The translations under genes and the position numbers were made by a program. DNA of 64,000 nucleotides from Gordonia shandongensis DSM 45094 (lineage in GTDB: Bacteria; Actinomycetota; Actinomycetes; Mycobacteriales; Mycobacteriaceae), in contig NZ_AUHE01000001.1 of the NCBI RefSeq assembly GCF_000423025.1, positions 372,001-436,000 of the forward strand, in the 5' to 3' direction. Of this stretch, positions 52,881 to 63,180 are shown in pieces. Every line of letters starts with the position of its first letter. Position 1 is the stretch's first letter. The notes below the pieces were generated by a model. The model was not told the DNA's origin and did no database searches. It worked only from the letters and a program-made list of their open reading frames with translations.

Positions 52881-55433
52881 TCAGCTGATCGTCAACCCCT
52901 CGCCGTCGCCGGTGACGTCGACGTGCACGGGGTCGCCGTCGCGGATGTCGCCGGCCAACAACGCCTTGGCGAGCTGATCGCCGATGGCCTGCTGCACCAG
53001 TCGACGCAGCGGACGCGCACCGTACAGCGGGTCGAAACCGCGGTCGGCCAACCACTCCTTGGCCTTCGGGGTCACGTCCAACTCCAGGCGCCGCTGCTCG
53101 AGACGCCTCCCGAGCTGGGCGAGCTGGATGTCGACGATCGACACCAGCTGCTCGGGGCTCAGCGAATCGAAGATCACCACGTCGTCGAGGCGGTTGATGA
53201 ACTCCGGTTTGAACGCCGCGCGAACGGCCGCCATCACCTGATCCTTGTCGCCACCCGCACCCAGGTTGGAGGTGAGGATGAGAATCGTGTTGCGGAAGTC
53301 CACGGTGCGGCCCTGCCCGTCGGTGAGACGGCCTTCGTCGAGGACCTGCAGCAACACGTCGAAGACGTCGGGGTGCGCCTTCTCGACCTCGTCGAACAGC
53401 ACCACCGAATAGGGACGACGGCGCACCGCTTCGGTGAGCTGCCCGCCCGACTCGTACCCCACGTAGCCGGGAGGGGCGCCGACGAGCCGGGCCACGCTGT
53501 GCTTCTCGCCGTACTCGCTCATGTCGATGCGGATCATCGCCCGCTCATCGTCGAACATGAACTCCGCCAAGGCTTTCGCCAACTCCGTCTTACCGGTGCC
53601 GGTGGGGCCGAGGAACAGGAACGAGCCGAGCGGTCGGTTCGGATCGGCCACGCCGGCGCGGGCGCGGCGCACCGCGTCCGAGACCGCCTGCACGGCGTCG
53701 GTCTGCCCGACCACGCGCCGCCCGATCTCCGATTCCATCCGCAGGAGTTTGGCCGTCTCGCCCTCGAGCATCTTGCCCGCGGGGACGCCCGTCCACGACG
53801 ACACCACCTCGGCGACGTCGTCGGGCCCGACCTCCTCCTTGAGCATCACGTCCTCGTCGAGGTCGGTGCCGGACTTCTCCATCGCGGCCTCCAGGTCCTT
53901 CTCGAGGCCCGGGATCTGGCCGTACCGGAGTTCGGCCGCACGCCCGAGGTCGCCGTCGCGTTCGGCGCGATCGGCTTCGCCGCGGAGCTGTTCGAGCTTC
54001 TCCTTCACGTCGCGGACTGCGTCGATGGCCGTCTTCTCGCTCTGCCAGCGCGCCGAGAGCTCGTTGAGCTTCTCCCGCTGGTCGGCGAGTTCGCCGCGCA
54101 GTTTGTCGAGGCGTTCCTTGGAGGCGTCGTCGGTCTCCTTCTCCAAGGCGACCTCCTCGACTTCCAGGCGGCGGACGACGCGTTCCACCTCGTCGATCTC
54201 GACGGGCCGCGAGTCGATCTCCATCCGCAGCCGCGAGGCGGCCTCGTCGACGAGGTCGATGGCCTTGTCGGGCAGGAAGCGGGAGGTGATGTAGCGGTCG
54301 GAGAGGGTCGCGGCGGCCACCAGCGCGGAGTCGGTGATGCGGACACCGTGGTGCACCTCGTAGCGGTCTTTGAGTCCGCGGAGGATGCCGATCGAGTCCT
54401 CCACCGACGGTTCGCCGACGTACACCTGTTGGAAGCGGCGTTCGAGGGCCGCGTCCTTCTCGATGTACTGGCGGTACTCCTCCAGGGTGGTGGCGCCGAC
54501 GAGGCGGAGTTCACCGCGGGCCAGCATGGGTTTGATCATGTTGCCCGCATCCATCGCCGACTCGCCGGTGGCGCCGGCGCCGACGATGGTGTGCAGTTCG
54601 TCGATGAAGGTGATGATCTGCCCGTCGGAGGCCTTGATCTCGTCGAGGACGGCTTTGAGGCGTTCCTCGAACTCGCCGCGGTATTTGGCGCCGGCGACCA
54701 TCGACCCGAGGTCGAGTGAGACGACGGTCTTGTTGCGCAGCGATTCGGGGACGTCGCCGGCGATGACGCGTTGGGCGAGGCCTTCGACGATGGCGGTCTT
54801 GCCGACACCGGGTTCGCCGATGAGGACGGGGTTGTTCTTGGTGCGGCGGCTCAGGACCTGCACCACGCGGCGGATCTCCGAATCGCGGCCGATCACCGGG
54901 TCGAGGTCGCCGGCGCGGGCACGCTGGGTGAGATCGGTGGAGTACTTCTCCAGCGACTGATAGGTGTCCTCGGGGTTCTCGCTGGTCACACGGGCGGTGC
55001 CGCGGACGGCGACGAAGGCGTCGCGCAGGGCCTCCGGGGTCGCTCCGGCGCCGCTGAGGATGCGGGCGACGTCGGAGTCGCCGGTCGCCAGCCCGACCAT
55101 GAGGTGTTCGGTGGAGACGTATTCGTCGGTGAGTTCGCCGGCGAGCTTCTGTGCCGCGGTGATCGCCGTGATCGACTCGCGCGACAGCTGTGGCTGCGCG
55201 CTGGTGCTGGCGACCGTCGGCGCCCGGTCGACGAGCGCCGCGGCCTCCCCGCGGATGCGCGCGGGGTCGACGCCCACCGCTTTGAGCAGCGGGGATGCGA
55301 TGCCGTCGGTCTGCTCGAGGAGCGCGACGAGGATGTGGGCGGGCCGCACGTCGGGGTTGCCCGCGGCGGCCGCGTTCTGGACGGCAGCCTGCAGCGCAGC
55401 CTGCGTCTTGGTGGTCGGAGTGAAGCTGTCCAC
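52881..55433 (-). CDS. clpB: ClpB disaggregase chaperone
   Basis: AAA+ chaperone that dissolves protein aggregates with DnaK. The 850-residue protein has two Clp N repeats (about 1-145), AAA-1 (Walker A GEPGVGKT, Walker B ITFIDE), a coiled-coil M-domain (about 405-530, [20 protein letters not shown]) and AAA-2 (Walker A GPTGTGKT, Walker B VVLFDE), ending with the ClpB C-terminal domain. The GTG at 55433 ([11 protein letters not shown]) is chosen by comparison with M. tuberculosis and better ribosome-binding spacing; GTG 55439 is an alternative. Heat- or stress-type control signals lie upstream. Confidence 0.96.
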   Translation of the reverse strand: MDSFTPTTKTQAALQAAVQNAAAAGNPDVRPAHILVALLEQTDGIASPLLKAVGVDPARIRGEAAALVDRAPTVASTSAQPQLSRESITAITAAQKLAGELTDEYVSTEHLMVGLATGDSDVARILSGAGATPEALRDAFVAVRGTARVTSENPEDTYQSLEKYSTDLTQRARAGDLDPVIGRDSEIRRVVQVLSRRTKNNPVLIGEPGVGKTAIVEGLAQRVIAGDVPESLRNKTVVSLDLGSMVAGAKYRGEFEERLKAVLDEIKASDGQIITFIDELHTIVGAGATGESAMDAGNMIKPMLARGELRLVGATTLEEYRQYIEKDAALERRFQQVYVGEPSVEDSIGILRGLKDRYEVHHGVRITDSALVAAATLSDRYITSRFLPDKAIDLVDEAASRLRMEIDSRPVEIDEVERVVRRLEVEEVALEKETDDASKERLDKLRGELADQREKLNELSARWQSEKTAIDAVRDVKEKLEQLRGEADRAERDGDLGRAAELRYGQIPGLEKDLEAAMEKSGTDLDEDVMLKEEVGPDDVAEVVSSWTGVPAGKMLEGETAKLLRMESEIGRRVVGQTDAVQAVSDAVRRARAGVADPNRPLGSFLFLGPTGTGKTELAKALAEFMFDDERAMIRIDMSEYGEKHSVARLVGAPPGYVGYESGGQLTEAVRRRPYSVVLFDEVEKAHPDVFDVLLQVLDEGRLTDGQGRTVDFRNTILILTSNLGAGGDKDQVMAAVRAAFKPEFINRLDDVVIFDSLSPEQLVSIVDIQLAQLGRRLEQRRLELDVTPKAKEWLADRGFDPLYGARPLRRLVQQAIGDQLAKALLAGDIRDGDPVHVDVTGDGEGLTIS

Positions 55434-55477
55434 TGACACGTGCCTTTCTGTCGGGTCGAGATCGTTCGATGCGTGAA

Positions 55478-55498
55478 CTTAAGTCTACGAGGCTCAAC
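55478..55498 (-). promoter_or_regulatory. HAIR-like HspR site upstream of clpB
   Basis: CTTAAGT-N7-GCTCAAC resembles the HspR-binding HAIR sequence CTTGAGT-N7-ACTCAAG (6 of 7 and 5 of 7 in the two halves, exact 7-bp spacing). It lies in the clpB leader, downstream of the SigH-like promoter. Confidence 0.5.
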
Positions 55499-55517
55499 TG
55501 AACCTCACGCTCTGTTC

Positions 55518-55543
55518 AACCCGTCAGAAGTTGAGTCTATTCC
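55518..55543 (-). promoter_or_regulatory. SigH-like promoter of clpB
   Basis: On the minus strand GGAATA is followed after 17 bp by GTT, matching the SigH/SigE-type consensus (GGAAYA-N16/17-GTT). The expected start point is about 75 nt before the clpB start. clpB is known to belong to the SigH regulon in M. tuberculosis. Confidence 0.6.
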
Positions 55544-55649
55544 GCTTAGGTTTGCGCTGGGGGTGAGGTGCGCCACGTCAGATGGTCCGGCCGGCGGCGA
55601 CAATGGACACGGCACACCGATGACCGACCCGTACCGCGAAGGACACCCG

Positions 55650-56348
55650 ATGACCAAGCGCATCCTCCACGTCGTCACCAACGTCGCCCACTACGACGAC
55701 CCCGCTCACCGCACCGGACTGTGGCTCTCCGAGCTCACCCACGCCTGGCACGTCTTCGACCAGCGCGGCTACCGACAGGAACTCGTCAGCCCGGCCGGGG
55801 GCGCCGTGCCCCTGGAGCCCCGTGCACTGAAGTTCCCCAACGACGACAAGACGGCCAAAGCCTGGCGTGCCGACCCGGCGAAGACCGCCCTCCTCGAGAA
55901 CACCGCGAGCCCCGACCAGATCGACGCGTCACAATACGATGCGATCTACTTCACCGGCGGACACGCGGTGATGTACGACTTCCCCGACAGCGACGGCCTG
56001 CAACGCATCACCCGCGAGATCTACGAGCGCGGCGGCATCGTGTCGTCGGTCTGCCACGGCTACTGCGGTCTGCTCAACACGCGGCTCTCCGACGGCACCC
56101 ACCTCATCGCGGGCCGCGCGATGACCGGCTTCGCCTGGACCGAGGAGGTGCTCGCCCGCGTCGCCAAGCTCGTCCCCTACAACGCTGAACAGCAGGCCAA
56201 GGATCGCGGAGCCCGATACCGGAAGGCCGCACTGCCCTTCGTCCCCCACACCGTGACCGACGGCAACCTCGTCACCGGGCAGAACCCGCAGTCGGCCACC
56301 GCCACCGCGAAGAAGGTCGTCGAGGCCCTCGAAGCCGGGGCGCGCTGA
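55650..56348 (+). CDS. DJ-1/PfpI family protein (type 1 glutamine amidotransferase-like)
   Basis: A 232-residue protein of the DJ-1/PfpI superfamily, Hsp31-like branch, some members of which act as glyoxalases or chaperones. It has the start TKRILHVVTNVAHYDDP, the strand YDAIYFTGGHAVMYDFPDSD, and the nucleophile elbow GIVSSVCHGYCGLL with Cys. The ATG at 55650 is preceded by AAGGA at 7 nt; an upstream ATG at 55620 lacks such a site. It is divergent from clpB, so both may belong to a stress response. The 216-bp gap holds the clpB promoter signals. Confidence 0.82.
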   Translation: MTKRILHVVTNVAHYDDPAHRTGLWLSELTHAWHVFDQRGYRQELVSPAGGAVPLEPRALKFPNDDKTAKAWRADPAKTALLENTASPDQIDASQYDAIYFTGGHAVMYDFPDSDGLQRITREIYERGGIVSSVCHGYCGLLNTRLSDGTHLIAGRAMTGFAWTEEVLARVAKLVPYNAEQQAKDRGARYRKAALPFVPHTVTDGNLVTGQNPQSATATAKKVVEALEAGAR

Positions 56349-56373
56349 CCGGTCGCCGCCGGCGCTGAACTCG

Positions 56374-56409
56374 GGCGATCTTCCGGTTCACACGAACCGG
56401 AAAGTCGCC
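56374..56409. terminator. Hairpin terminator between the DJ-1 and metA genes
   Basis: TTCCGGTTC (56381-56389) pairs with GAACCGGAA (56394-56402) across ACAC, extended by GGCGA/TCGCC outside small bulges. The two flanking genes are convergent. Confidence 0.75.
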
Positions 56410-56415
56410 GAAGTC

Positions 56416-57321
56416 TCACGGTTCGAAGGGGACGCGCTGGTACACGCAGTGATTGAGCCAGTTCGCGTACAGCAGCACGCCGTGGCCGCGCCACGTCACC
56501 GCCGGCTCACGCCCGGGGTCGTCATCCGGGTAGTAGTTCGCGGGCACCGCCGGTGCGGACTCCACCTCGAGGTCGCGGCGGTATTCGCGGTCGAGAGTGT
56601 CGCGGTCGTACTCGGGATGGCCGGTGACGAACACCTGCCGCAGATCGGGGGTCGCGGCCAGCAGGACGCCCGCCTCGTCACCGACGGCCAGGACGTCGAG
56701 GGCCCCGGTGGCCTCGATGTCGTCGGCGCGAACCTCGGTGTACCGCGACTGCGGCACGGCGAGGACGTCGTCGAACCCGCGCAGCAGCGCCGACTCGGGC
56801 CGCAGCACCCGATGCGGGTACACGCCCGACAACTTCTCCGGCAGCTCGTACTTCGCGACACCGTGGTGCCGATACAGTGCGGCCTGCGCACCCCAGCAGA
56901 TGTGGATCGTCGAGTAGACGTGCTCGATGCTCCAGTCGAGGATCTGCGCCATCTCCGGCCAATAGTCGACGTCCTCGAAGTCGAGCCGCTCGATGGGCGC
57001 GCCGGTGACGATCATCCCGTCGAAATACTGGTCGGCCACATCGGCGAACGTCGCGTAGAACGCCTCCAGGTGCTCCGGCGGCGTGTTGCGCGACGCATGG
57101 CTCGCCATGTGCAGCAACGTCACCTCCACCTGCAACGGAGTGCTGCCCAGCACCCGCAACAGCTGGGTCTCGGTGGCCTGCTTGGTCGGCATCAGGTTGA
57201 GGATCGCGATGCGCAGCGGCCGGATGTCCTGCGAGCGGGCACGCTCATCGGACATCACGAAGATGCCCTCACCCTCGAGGATCGCGCGAGCTGGGAGATC
57301 CCGCGGAATGTTCACCGGCAT
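56416..57321 (-). CDS. metA: MetA-type homoserine O-acyltransferase, probably acetyl-CoA-specific
   Basis: Acylates homoserine in methionine synthesis. The 301-residue protein is a full-length MetA: PLRIAILNLMPTKQATETQ, the catalytic Cys142 in STIHICWGAQAALY, and the catalytic His235 and Glu237 in VFVTGHPEYDRD. Residue 111 is Glu (GAPIERLDFEDVDYW). In this family Glu111 marks acetyl-CoA use and Gly111 succinyl-CoA use, so the enzyme is likely an acetyltransferase despite its usual name. Most actinobacteria use MetX instead. The start at 57321 gives standard numbering. It supplies metZ at 23121. Confidence 0.93.
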   Translation of the reverse strand: MPVNIPRDLPARAILEGEGIFVMSDERARSQDIRPLRIAILNLMPTKQATETQLLRVLGSTPLQVEVTLLHMASHASRNTPPEHLEAFYATFADVADQYFDGMIVTGAPIERLDFEDVDYWPEMAQILDWSIEHVYSTIHICWGAQAALYRHHGVAKYELPEKLSGVYPHRVLRPESALLRGFDDVLAVPQSRYTEVRADDIEATGALDVLAVGDEAGVLLAATPDLRQVFVTGHPEYDRDTLDREYRRDLEVESAPAVPANYYPDDDPGREPAVTWRGHGVLLYANWLNHCVYQRVPFEP

Positions 57322-57402
57322 GCATCAATACTGCCACCGCGCACCGGAATGCGGCCGTCCGGCCTCACCCGACGGGTGATCCCCGCCACCCGGACCGGCG
57401 GG

Positions 57403-59211
57403 TCAGGCCCCGTTCCGCGACCACGCCCGATGACCACCCACCCACGTCTGATGCACGCGCACCTTGTCGAGCGGAGTCGTCAGCGGATCGTCGCCGAGGA
57501 CCGTGAGATCGGCGAGCAGGCCCGGCGCGATCCGACCCCGATCAGCGAAACCGAGCTGCGCGGCCGCCTCCGAGGTGTACGCGGCCAACGCCTCCCGCGG
57601 CGTGATCCGCTCCGCGGGCCCCAACACCGCCCCCGACCCGGTACGACGTTCCACCGCGTCGCGCATCGCCGTCAACGGCTCCAACGGCGTCACCGGGGTG
57701 TCGGTGTGCAGCGTCAACGAGATCCCGCCGTCGATGAACGACCGCGACGGCCCCATCGCGGCGGCACGCTCCGGACCCAGGAAGACGTCCCGATGCCGGT
57801 CACCCCACACGGCGATGTGCCGGGAGAACACCGACGCCGTGATCCCGAGCCGCTTCATCTCGACGATCTGCTCGGGATGCACCACCTGGCAGTGCTGCAT
57901 CATCACCCGGACACGCCGTGACGTCGCCGCACGCGCCGCCTTCGTCGCCGCGATCACCGCGTCGACGGCCGCGTCACCGTTCGCGTGGATCGCACTCGGC
58001 AGGCCGTTCTCGGCGGCCATCACCATCAGTTCGGTGAGCTTCGGGACGCTGGTCCGCAACTTTCCGCGCGGCCCCTGCGGCGCCCCGCCCGACGGCAGCG
58101 TGTGGTACGGCTCGCGCAATGCCGCCGTCCACCCCTGAATGGAGCCGTCGGCGAAGCCCTTGACGCCGATCGTCTCCACCCACGGCGCCGCGTTCGGCTG
58201 ATCGGCCAACGCCGCCCGGAGGTCGGCATTCGACGCCGCCGACAGCCACAACCCCATCCGGCACGCGAGGAACGGCGTGGCCGCCAGCGCACTGTAGGCG
58301 ATCTTCAGGATCGGGCTCACCGACGCGTCGAGGGCCGTCGAGACCCCGTTGCGCAGCGACCGCTCCATCGCGTCGCCGACGACGTTGAGGAGTCCCTCCC
58401 CAGCGAGGGACGGCAGCGCCGAGGTCATCGCCTTCTCGACGACCGACTCGTACAGCATCCCGTCGAGGGAGCCGTCGGCCCGGCGCCCGTACTCGCCGTC
58501 GTGCGGATTCGGCGTCGACCGGGACAGTCCGAGGGCGCGCAGCCCGGCCGAGTTCACCGTCGCGACGTGGATCGAATTGTGCACCACCATGATCGGGTCT
58601 CGGCGCGACACCCGGTCGAGCTCGGCCATCGTCGGGAACCGCTTCTCGCGGACCGCGGTGTCGTCGAACAGGGTGCCGATGGTCCAGAAGAATCCGGGGA
58701 ACGGCTTGGGCGTCCCGACGTCGGCGCGCAACCGGTCGAGCACCTGCGTGATCGACCGCATCCGCCCGAGCGGCGGCGACGACAGATCGACCGTGAGCGC
58801 CCCGTACATCCCCTCCAGCAGGAAGTGCCCGTGCGGATCGATGAACCCGGGGACGACGGTGCGGCCGTTCATCCGCGTCACCTCCCCGCCGCCGCGACGG
58901 CGCAGCGACCGCAGCACGGCTGCGTCGGATCCGACCTCGACGATCCGGTCGCCCTCGATGAGGATCGCCTCCGCCGCGGGCCGCCCGTCGGTCATCGTCA
59001 AGACCGAGGCGCCGACCATCGCCCGCCGCGCGACCGGCCGCGGACGCGGCGCCAACGGAGCCGCCGACGCGACGCCCGCCGCCCCCGGCGCACCGGCCCC
59101 GGCGGCCACCGCACCCGCCGACGCCGCCACGGCGGCCGCGAACTTCAGGGCGTCGCGCCGCGAGAACCTCGCGGGGCTCAGCCACGAGATCGTCTCGCAT
59201 TCGTCACACAT
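57403..59211 (-). CDS. Tat-exported amidohydrolase (YtcJ-like)
   Basis: A 602-residue metal-dependent hydrolase. The N terminus has a Tat signal ([19 protein letters not shown]) after the unusual leader CDECETISW. The amidohydrolase motifs are [14 protein letters not shown] (HxH type), [12 protein letters not shown] (metal region), [17 protein letters not shown] (His) and [16 protein letters not shown] (Asp), ending with [19 protein letters not shown]. The YtcJ-like group hydrolyses amides of unknown kind. The ATG at 59211 follows AAGG. It is downstream of metA in the opposite gene order and appears to be a separate unit. Confidence 0.85.
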   Translation of the reverse strand: MCDECETISWLSPARFSRRDALKFAAAVAASAGAVAAGAGAPGAAGVASAAPLAPRPRPVARRAMVGASVLTMTDGRPAAEAILIEGDRIVEVGSDAAVLRSLRRRGGGEVTRMNGRTVVPGFIDPHGHFLLEGMYGALTVDLSSPPLGRMRSITQVLDRLRADVGTPKPFPGFFWTIGTLFDDTAVREKRFPTMAELDRVSRRDPIMVVHNSIHVATVNSAGLRALGLSRSTPNPHDGEYGRRADGSLDGMLYESVVEKAMTSALPSLAGEGLLNVVGDAMERSLRNGVSTALDASVSPILKIAYSALAATPFLACRMGLWLSAASNADLRAALADQPNAAPWVETIGVKGFADGSIQGWTAALREPYHTLPSGGAPQGPRGKLRTSVPKLTELMVMAAENGLPSAIHANGDAAVDAVIAATKAARAATSRRVRVMMQHCQVVHPEQIVEMKRLGITASVFSRHIAVWGDRHRDVFLGPERAAAMGPSRSFIDGGISLTLHTDTPVTPLEPLTAMRDAVERRTGSGAVLGPAERITPREALAAYTSEAAAQLGFADRGRIAPGLLADLTVLGDDPLTTPLDKVRVHQTWVGGHRAWSRNGA

Positions 59212-59590
59212 CACTGCACCTTCCACTCGCTCGACCGCCGCGCACGGGTCGCGGGAACACGGTGCGGACAGCGGTGTGGATCGTCACTGTCGCGGGGGTG
59301 TCGTGCGACTCGGCTCACCCGAGAGTAGCCAGCCCCCTCGGGCTGACCAAGCCGCGCGAAAGCCTGCGGGGAGGACACCGAAAACCACCCATGAGCTGCT
59401 GTTAAGCAGCCCATTCCCGATGTCGTCGGCGCGAATGGCGGTCGCGGAATCTACGGTCAGCATCGTGGCCGGATCGCCCACACGAACCCCCGTCGACGGG
59501 CTGCGGCGCGCGGCGGCGCGCGGACGCAGCGGGCACCGTGCCCCCGACCGATCGGCGACGCACCCGCGGACGGACTCCTATCGTGGAGGC
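59212..59590. other. 379-bp gap between the amidohydrolase and ilvD genes
   Basis: No convincing gene. It holds the divergent promoters, a small hairpin (GCTGCT-GTTA-AGCAGC, 59395-59410), and near 59495-59520 a GC-rich stretch (GCGCGCGGCGGCGCGCGG) that resembles the start of ilvD. Short frames here have no Shine-Dalgarno sequence or family pattern. Confidence 0.6.
59579..59584 (+). promoter_or_regulatory. Leaderless -10 element of ilvD
   Basis: TATCGT ends 6 nt before the ATG at 59591. A GGAGG lies too close to the ATG (1 nt) to act as a normal ribosome-binding site. Confidence 0.45.
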
Positions 59591-61303
59591 ATGGCTGACA
59601 CGAATCACCCCGAGAATCCGGACATCAAACCGCGGAGCCGCGATGTGACCGACGGCCTCGAACGCGCGGCGGCGCGCGGCATGCTCCGCGCCGTCGGCAT
59701 GGGTGACGACGACTGGGCCAAACCGCAGATCGGCGTCGGCTCGTCGTGGAACGAGATCACCCCGTGCAACCTGTCGCTCGACCGCCTGGCGAAGGGCGTC
59801 AAAGAAGGCGTCCACGAGGCCGGCGGCTACCCGCTGGAGTTCGGCACCATCTCGGTGTCGGACGGCATCTCGATGGGCCACGAGGGCATGCACTTCTCGC
59901 TCGTCTCCCGCGAGGTGATCGCCGACAGCGTCGAGACGGTGATGAGCGCCGAACGCCTCGACGGGTCGGTGCTGCTCGCCGGGTGCGACAAGTCGCTGCC
60001 CGGGATGCTCATGTCGGCGGCGCGCCTCGACCTCGCGTCGGTGTTCCTCTATGCGGGTTCCACGCTGCCGGGTTACGCCACCCTGTCGGACGGTTCCGAG
60101 CATCAGGTGACGATCATCGACGCCTTCGAGGCGGTCGGCGCCTGTGCGCGCGGGTTGATGAGCCGCGACGACGTCGACACCATCGAACGCTCCATCTGCC
60201 CCGGCGAGGGCGCGTGCGGCGGCATGTACACCGCGAACACGATGGCCAGCGCCGCCGAGGCGATGGGGATGTCGCTGCCGGGCAGCGCGGCGCCGCCGGC
60301 CCCGGACCGCCGCCGCGACCGGTATGCGCGCGAATCGGGTGCCGCCGTGGTGGAACTGCTGCGCCGCGGCATCACCGCCCGCGACATCATGACCAAGGAG
60401 GCGTTCGAGAACGCGATCGCCGTCCTGATGGCGTTCGGCGGTTCCACGAACGCGGTCCTTCACCTGCTGGCGATCGCCGCCGAGGCCGAGGTGGAACTGT
60501 CGCTCGACGACTTCGCCCGCATCGGCGCACGCGTCCCGCATCTGGCCGACGTGAAGCCCTTCGGCGCCCACGTGATGACCGACGTCGACCGCATCGGCGG
60601 CGTCCCGGTGATCATGAAGGCGCTGCTCGACGCGGGTCTGCTGCACGGCGACTGCCTCACCGTGACGGGCCGGACGGTCGCCGAGAACCTCGCCGACATC
60701 GCGCCGCCCGACCCCGACGGTCTCGTGCTGCGGGCCCTCGACGCGCCGATCCATCCCACCGGCGGTATCACGATCCTGCACGGCTCCCTCGCCCCCGAGG
60801 GGGCGGTGGTGAAGTCGGCGGGATTCGACTCCGACGTCTTCGAGGGCGTCGCGCGGGTCTTCGACCGTGAACGCGCCGCGATGGACGCCCTCGAGGACGG
60901 CACCATCACGGAGGGCGACGTCGTGGTGATCCGCTACGAGGGCCCCAAGGGTGGTCCCGGCATGCGGGAGATGCTGGCGATCACCGGCGCCATCAAGGGC
61001 GCGGGCCTCGGCAAGGACGTCCTGCTGCTCACCGACGGCCGGTTCTCGGGCGGCACCACCGGACTGTGCGTGGGGCATGTGGCGCCCGAAGCCGTCGACG
61101 GCGGTCCGATCGCGATGGTCCGCGACGGCGACCGGATCCGCCTCGACGTCGGTGCGGGCACCCTCGACCTGCTGGTCGACGCCGACGAGTTGGCCGGACG
61201 CGCAGCAGGTTTCGAGCCGTTGCCGCCGCGCTACACCCGCGGGGTGCTCGCCAAGTACGCCAAGCTGGTGACGTCGGCGTCGCGGGGCGCGGTCTGCGAG
61301 TAG
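59591..61303 (+). CDS. ilvD: Dihydroxy-acid dehydratase
   Basis: Penultimate shared step of valine, leucine and isoleucine synthesis; Fe-S and Mg enzyme. The 570-residue protein has [20 protein letters not shown], the cluster Cys in [12 protein letters not shown], the second Cys in [31 protein letters not shown], and the C-terminal [20 protein letters not shown] with its catalytic Ser region. The frame is open far upstream of 59591, but only this ATG has a promoter and family match. It is convergent with the repeat-bearing gene at 61308. Confidence 0.95.
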   Translation: MADTNHPENPDIKPRSRDVTDGLERAAARGMLRAVGMGDDDWAKPQIGVGSSWNEITPCNLSLDRLAKGVKEGVHEAGGYPLEFGTISVSDGISMGHEGMHFSLVSREVIADSVETVMSAERLDGSVLLAGCDKSLPGMLMSAARLDLASVFLYAGSTLPGYATLSDGSEHQVTIIDAFEAVGACARGLMSRDDVDTIERSICPGEGACGGMYTANTMASAAEAMGMSLPGSAAPPAPDRRRDRYARESGAAVVELLRRGITARDIMTKEAFENAIAVLMAFGGSTNAVLHLLAIAAEAEVELSLDDFARIGARVPHLADVKPFGAHVMTDVDRIGGVPVIMKALLDAGLLHGDCLTVTGRTVAENLADIAPPDPDGLVLRALDAPIHPTGGITILHGSLAPEGAVVKSAGFDSDVFEGVARVFDRERAAMDALEDGTITEGDVVVIRYEGPKGGPGMREMLAITGAIKGAGLGKDVLLLTDGRFSGGTTGLCVGHVAPEAVDGGPIAMVRDGDRIRLDVGAGTLDLLVDADELAGRAAGFEPLPPRYTRGVLAKYAKLVTSASRGAVCE

Positions 61304-61307
61304 GGCG

Positions 61308-62162
61308 TCACAGGTTGCACTCCTGCTGCGAGTAGGCGGCGATGGCGCACACCGACTTGTTGGTGAGCTTCCACGCGCCGTCCTTCCACACCCAGGTGAG
61401 CGGGATGTGGCGGGTCCCCATCGTGGGCACCGACATCTGCAGGCGCGCGGTGGCGGTGGTGCCGTTCACCTTGAGCGGGCCGACGATCTTGTAGGTCAGT
61501 CCGGTGTACGCGTACTGCTTGGCGAGTTTGAGCACCTTCGATATCGGTGTCACCGCAGCGGTGCCACCTTCGAGCACGGCGGCCTTCTGGGCGGTCGACG
61601 ACGCCCCGGACAGGGTGGAGAGCTGACCGTTGAACATGGCCAGCGTGGGCGTGGTCGGCCCGCCGTCGTTCGACGACCGGGTCGCGGGACTCGGCTGCGA
61701 CGGGTTCTGGTCGGGTGCGCCGGCGCCGGACGGCGGTGCGGTGCCCTCGGGGGCGTCGTCGGCGACGGGGGTGTCGTCGGCGGGTGTTTCGGGTGCGGTC
61801 GCCTGCGCGGGTGCGGCCGGGGTCTGGGCGTCGCCCAGGTTGACCACGGTGGCCGGCGATGCGTCGGCTGCGGTGCGGGCGGGCGACCCGCTGACCATGA
61901 CGCCGACGAGTCCGATCGACACGATCAGTGCCGAGATCACCGCAGCGACGCCCGCCGATGCGAGCACGGTGGACCATTGGATTCCGCTGCCGCCGGGGGC
62001 GGCCGCGTCTTCACGGTCGACGCCGCCGTCGCGGTTCACCTCGTCCTCGCTCGTCACCCCGTCGTCGCCCATCACTCCGTCATCGTTCATCACCCCGTCG
62101 TCGCTCATCACCCCGTCGTCGCGCATCACCCCGTCATCGCTCATCACCCCGTCGTCGCGCAT
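61308..62162 (-). CDS. Membrane protein with MxDDGV repeats at the N terminus
   Basis: A protein of about 284 residues and unknown function. The N terminus is six MxDDGV units, each beginning with ATG, then one helix (TVLASAGVAAVISALIVSIGLVGVMVSG), a Pro/Ala-rich linker and an extracytoplasmic domain (FNGQLSTLSGASSTAQKAAV to VCAIAAYSQQECNL) like that of Mce-associated or lipoprotein partner proteins. The start is not certain: GTG 62165 or ATG 62162, overlapping the stop of the siderophore-binding gene, or any ATG of the array. It is coupled to that gene, so it may belong to iron uptake. Confidence 0.7.
   Translation of the reverse strand: MRDDGVMSDDGVMRDDGVMSDDGVMNDDGVMGDDGVTSEDEVNRDGGVDREDAAAPGGSGIQWSTVLASAGVAAVISALIVSIGLVGVMVSGSPARTAADASPATVVNLGDAQTPAAPAQATAPETPADDTPVADDAPEGTAPPSGAGAPDQNPSQPSPATRSSNDGGPTTPTLAMFNGQLSTLSGASSTAQKAAVLEGGTAAVTPISKVLKLAKQYAYTGLTYKIVGPLKVNGTTATARLQMSVPTMGTRHIPLTWVWKDGAWKLTNKSVCAIAAYSQQECNL
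62055..62162. repeat. 18-bp array of start-codon units
   Basis: Six tandem 18-bp units (62145-62162 down to 62055-62072) encode MRDDGV, MSDDGV, MRDDGV, MSDDGV, MNDDGV and MGDDGV. Two decayed units follow (62019-62054). Each unit supplies an in-frame ATG. Confidence 0.9.
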
Positions 62163-63172
62163 CACTGGGCCACCTTCGTCAGGACGGGCCGCAGCACGTC
62201 GAGCATGTGCGGGATCGACAGCGCCGTCGGCTGGTTGAGGCCGGTGATCTCGGCCAGGCTCAGCTCGGCGACGGCGTGGCTACGGACGGCCCGCAGCGAC
62301 GAGTAGCCGGGCAGGCGCACCAGTTGACGCTTCAGCGCCTGGTTGCTCGCGGTGACGGCGAGCATGTCGGCGTCGAGCATCGGCACGTTCTCCGTCGAGA
62401 TCGGGAAGCGGGGTTGTTTGTTCTCGGCGAACTCCGCGGCGAGCTTCGGCGCCACCTCGAGCCCGAGTGATGCGAAGAGGACGCCCGCGCCGTCGGTCGG
62501 ATCTGCCATCACCTGGATCTCCTCGGAGGAGAACATGAAGGCCAGCGAGTACGTCTTGCCCCGCAGTCCGGGGAGGTCCGACTTCACCTTCTCGATCCGG
62601 CCGTCGACCCCGGCGGTGATCTTCTCGGCCTTGTCGGTCTCGCGGGTGAGGGTGCCGAAGAGGGTCACCTGGTCCTGCCACGGGTCGATCTGTTTGCCGG
62701 TGATGCCGGGGATCGTCGGCGCGATGTCCTTGACCTTCGCGAAGTTGTCGGGCTGCGCGGCGGCCATGAACTTCTCGGCCAGGATCAGGTCGGGGTCGAG
62801 TGCGGCGATCTCGGCGACGATGTTCTCGGGGTCGATCTTCTTCGAGTCGGCCAATCGGTCGCCGACCCACGGCGCGGTGGTCCCGGAGACGACTTCGGAC
62901 TGGTCGAGGTAGCCGACGGGGGTCACCCCGAAGGCGAGCGCGGTGTCGATCCACTGGCTGCCCAGGGTGACGATGCGCTTCGGGATGCCGGTGACTTGGA
63001 CGGATCCCTGCGCGGTGTTCACCTGGATCATCTCGCCGGTCCGGTCGTCGTCGGGTGGACTGCAGGCGGTCAGGGCGGCCGTCGCGACGAGCGCGGTGGC
63101 CAGGAGGGCGCCCAGCGGGGCCCGTGAACTGCGTCTGCGGCGACGCGGGAGGGACGATCGAGCACTGTTCAT
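62162..63172 (-). CDS. Iron-siderophore-binding lipoprotein (FecB/FepB type)
   Basis: A 336-residue substrate-binding protein for a siderophore ABC importer. The signal peptide ends in the lipobox ALTAC, followed by a periplasmic-binding fold typical of the TroA/FecB class (GIPKRIVTLGSQWIDTALAF, DPDLILAEKF, VDGRIEKVKSDLPGLRGKTY). TATACT, an excellent -10, lies 8 nt before the ATG at 63172, inside an IdeR-like sequence. It is far from the permeases at 27695-29751 but is their plausible partner by type. The next gene overlaps its stop. Confidence 0.88.
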   Translation of the reverse strand: MNSARSSLPRRRRRSSRAPLGALLATALVATAALTACSPPDDDRTGEMIQVNTAQGSVQVTGIPKRIVTLGSQWIDTALAFGVTPVGYLDQSEVVSGTTAPWVGDRLADSKKIDPENIVAEIAALDPDLILAEKFMAAAQPDNFAKVKDIAPTIPGITGKQIDPWQDQVTLFGTLTRETDKAEKITAGVDGRIEKVKSDLPGLRGKTYSLAFMFSSEEIQVMADPTDGAGVLFASLGLEVAPKLAAEFAENKQPRFPISTENVPMLDADMLAVTASNQALKRQLVRLPGYSSLRAVRSHAVAELSLAEITGLNQPTALSIPHMLDVLRPVLTKVAQ

Positions 63173-63180
63173 GGGGCAAT

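Noticed and set aside
58349-59590. In-frame upstream extension of ilvD by about 410 codons
   Set aside because: It overlaps the amidohydrolase gene on the other strand and has no family match. The -10 and family start place ilvD at 59591.
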